A stretch of DNA of 21,352 bases from Pseudomonadota bacterium (lineage in GTDB: Bacteria > Myxococcota > UBA9042 > PHBI01). Positions 21,325-21,352 of this stretch are shown here, piece after piece. Positions within the stretch are counted from its first letter, which is position 1; each line of letters opens with the position of its first letter. The DNA is taken from the NCBI GenBank assembly GCA_005788935.1, contig SYAK01000458.1, positions 1-21,352 on the forward strand. The letters are read 5' to 3'. The translations under genes and the position numbers were made by a program. The notes under the pieces were generated by a model. The model was not told where the DNA came from. It ran no database searches and worked only from the letters and a program-made list of their open reading frames with translations.

Positions 21325-21352
21325 GCCCTCCGGTCTTTGGGCACAAAAAAAC

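Noticed and set aside
21325..21352. Terminator after the beta-barrel gene (GCCC...GGGC then an A-run)
   Set aside because: On the plus strand the tract after the stem is A rather than T; on the minus strand the T-run precedes the stem. The window ends too soon to judge.

Overview
The window is GC-rich, protein-dense bacterial chromosome (roughly 70% GC by eye). It probably comes from a Gram-negative myxobacterium-like lineage (Myxococcota / former Deltaproteobacteria). The grounds are a transmembrane Ser/Thr kinase with C-terminal PEGA repeats, many lipoproteins with lipoboxes, outer-membrane beta-barrel proteins, and a receptor of the kind annotated in such genomes as zinc-regulated. The lineage call is an inference. 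No tRNA, rRNA, CRISPR array, insertion sequence or phage gene was found.

Layout. (1) 76-4489 (+): a zinc-type ABC importer operon. It holds a ZnuA-like binding protein, two unusual His/Cys-rich lipoproteins, a ZnuC-like ATPase and a ZnuB-like permease with a long C-terminal extension. (2) 4639-10728 (+): a 2029-residue alpha-2-macroglobulin-like protein with an intact CSEQ thioester motif. (3) 10729-11202: a 474-nt non-coding stretch rich in dyads. (4) 11203-14109 (+): a Ser/Thr kinase with altered HRD and DFG motifs, a Pro/Ala linker with 25-residue repeats, one TM helix and PEGA domains. (5) 14111-15337 (-): an outer-membrane receptor of the zinc-regulated type, tail to tail with the kinase. 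(6) 15513-18435 (+): a tightly overlapping lipoprotein, moaC and rqcH set. (7) 18621-19310 (+): an unrecognised Cys-containing protein. (8) 19597-20337 (-): a HAD hydrolase. (9) 20434-21324 (+): a predicted outer-membrane beta-barrel protein.

Two regulatory-looking DNA signals stand out. First, a near-identical 19-bp dyad (GATGCAAYCMTGTTGCAAA, 17/19 shared) lies upstream of both the znuA-like gene (28-46) and the outer-membrane zinc receptor (15389-15407, minus strand). It is in the same orientation relative to each gene. It is probably the operator of a Zur/Fur-type zinc repressor joining import across the outer and inner membranes.

Second, three intergenic regions (4488-4544, 10763-10819, 18449-18505) each carry exactly three copies of an imperfect GAAAC-N5-GTTTC dyad repeated every 21 bp (21/21, 22/20 and 21/21). 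This places six alternating half-sites on one face of the helix. The arrays resemble each other beyond the core motif, sit just after stop codons between co-directional genes, and are AT-rich islands. They are the best candidate here for an undescribed DNA-binding or chromosome-organising system.
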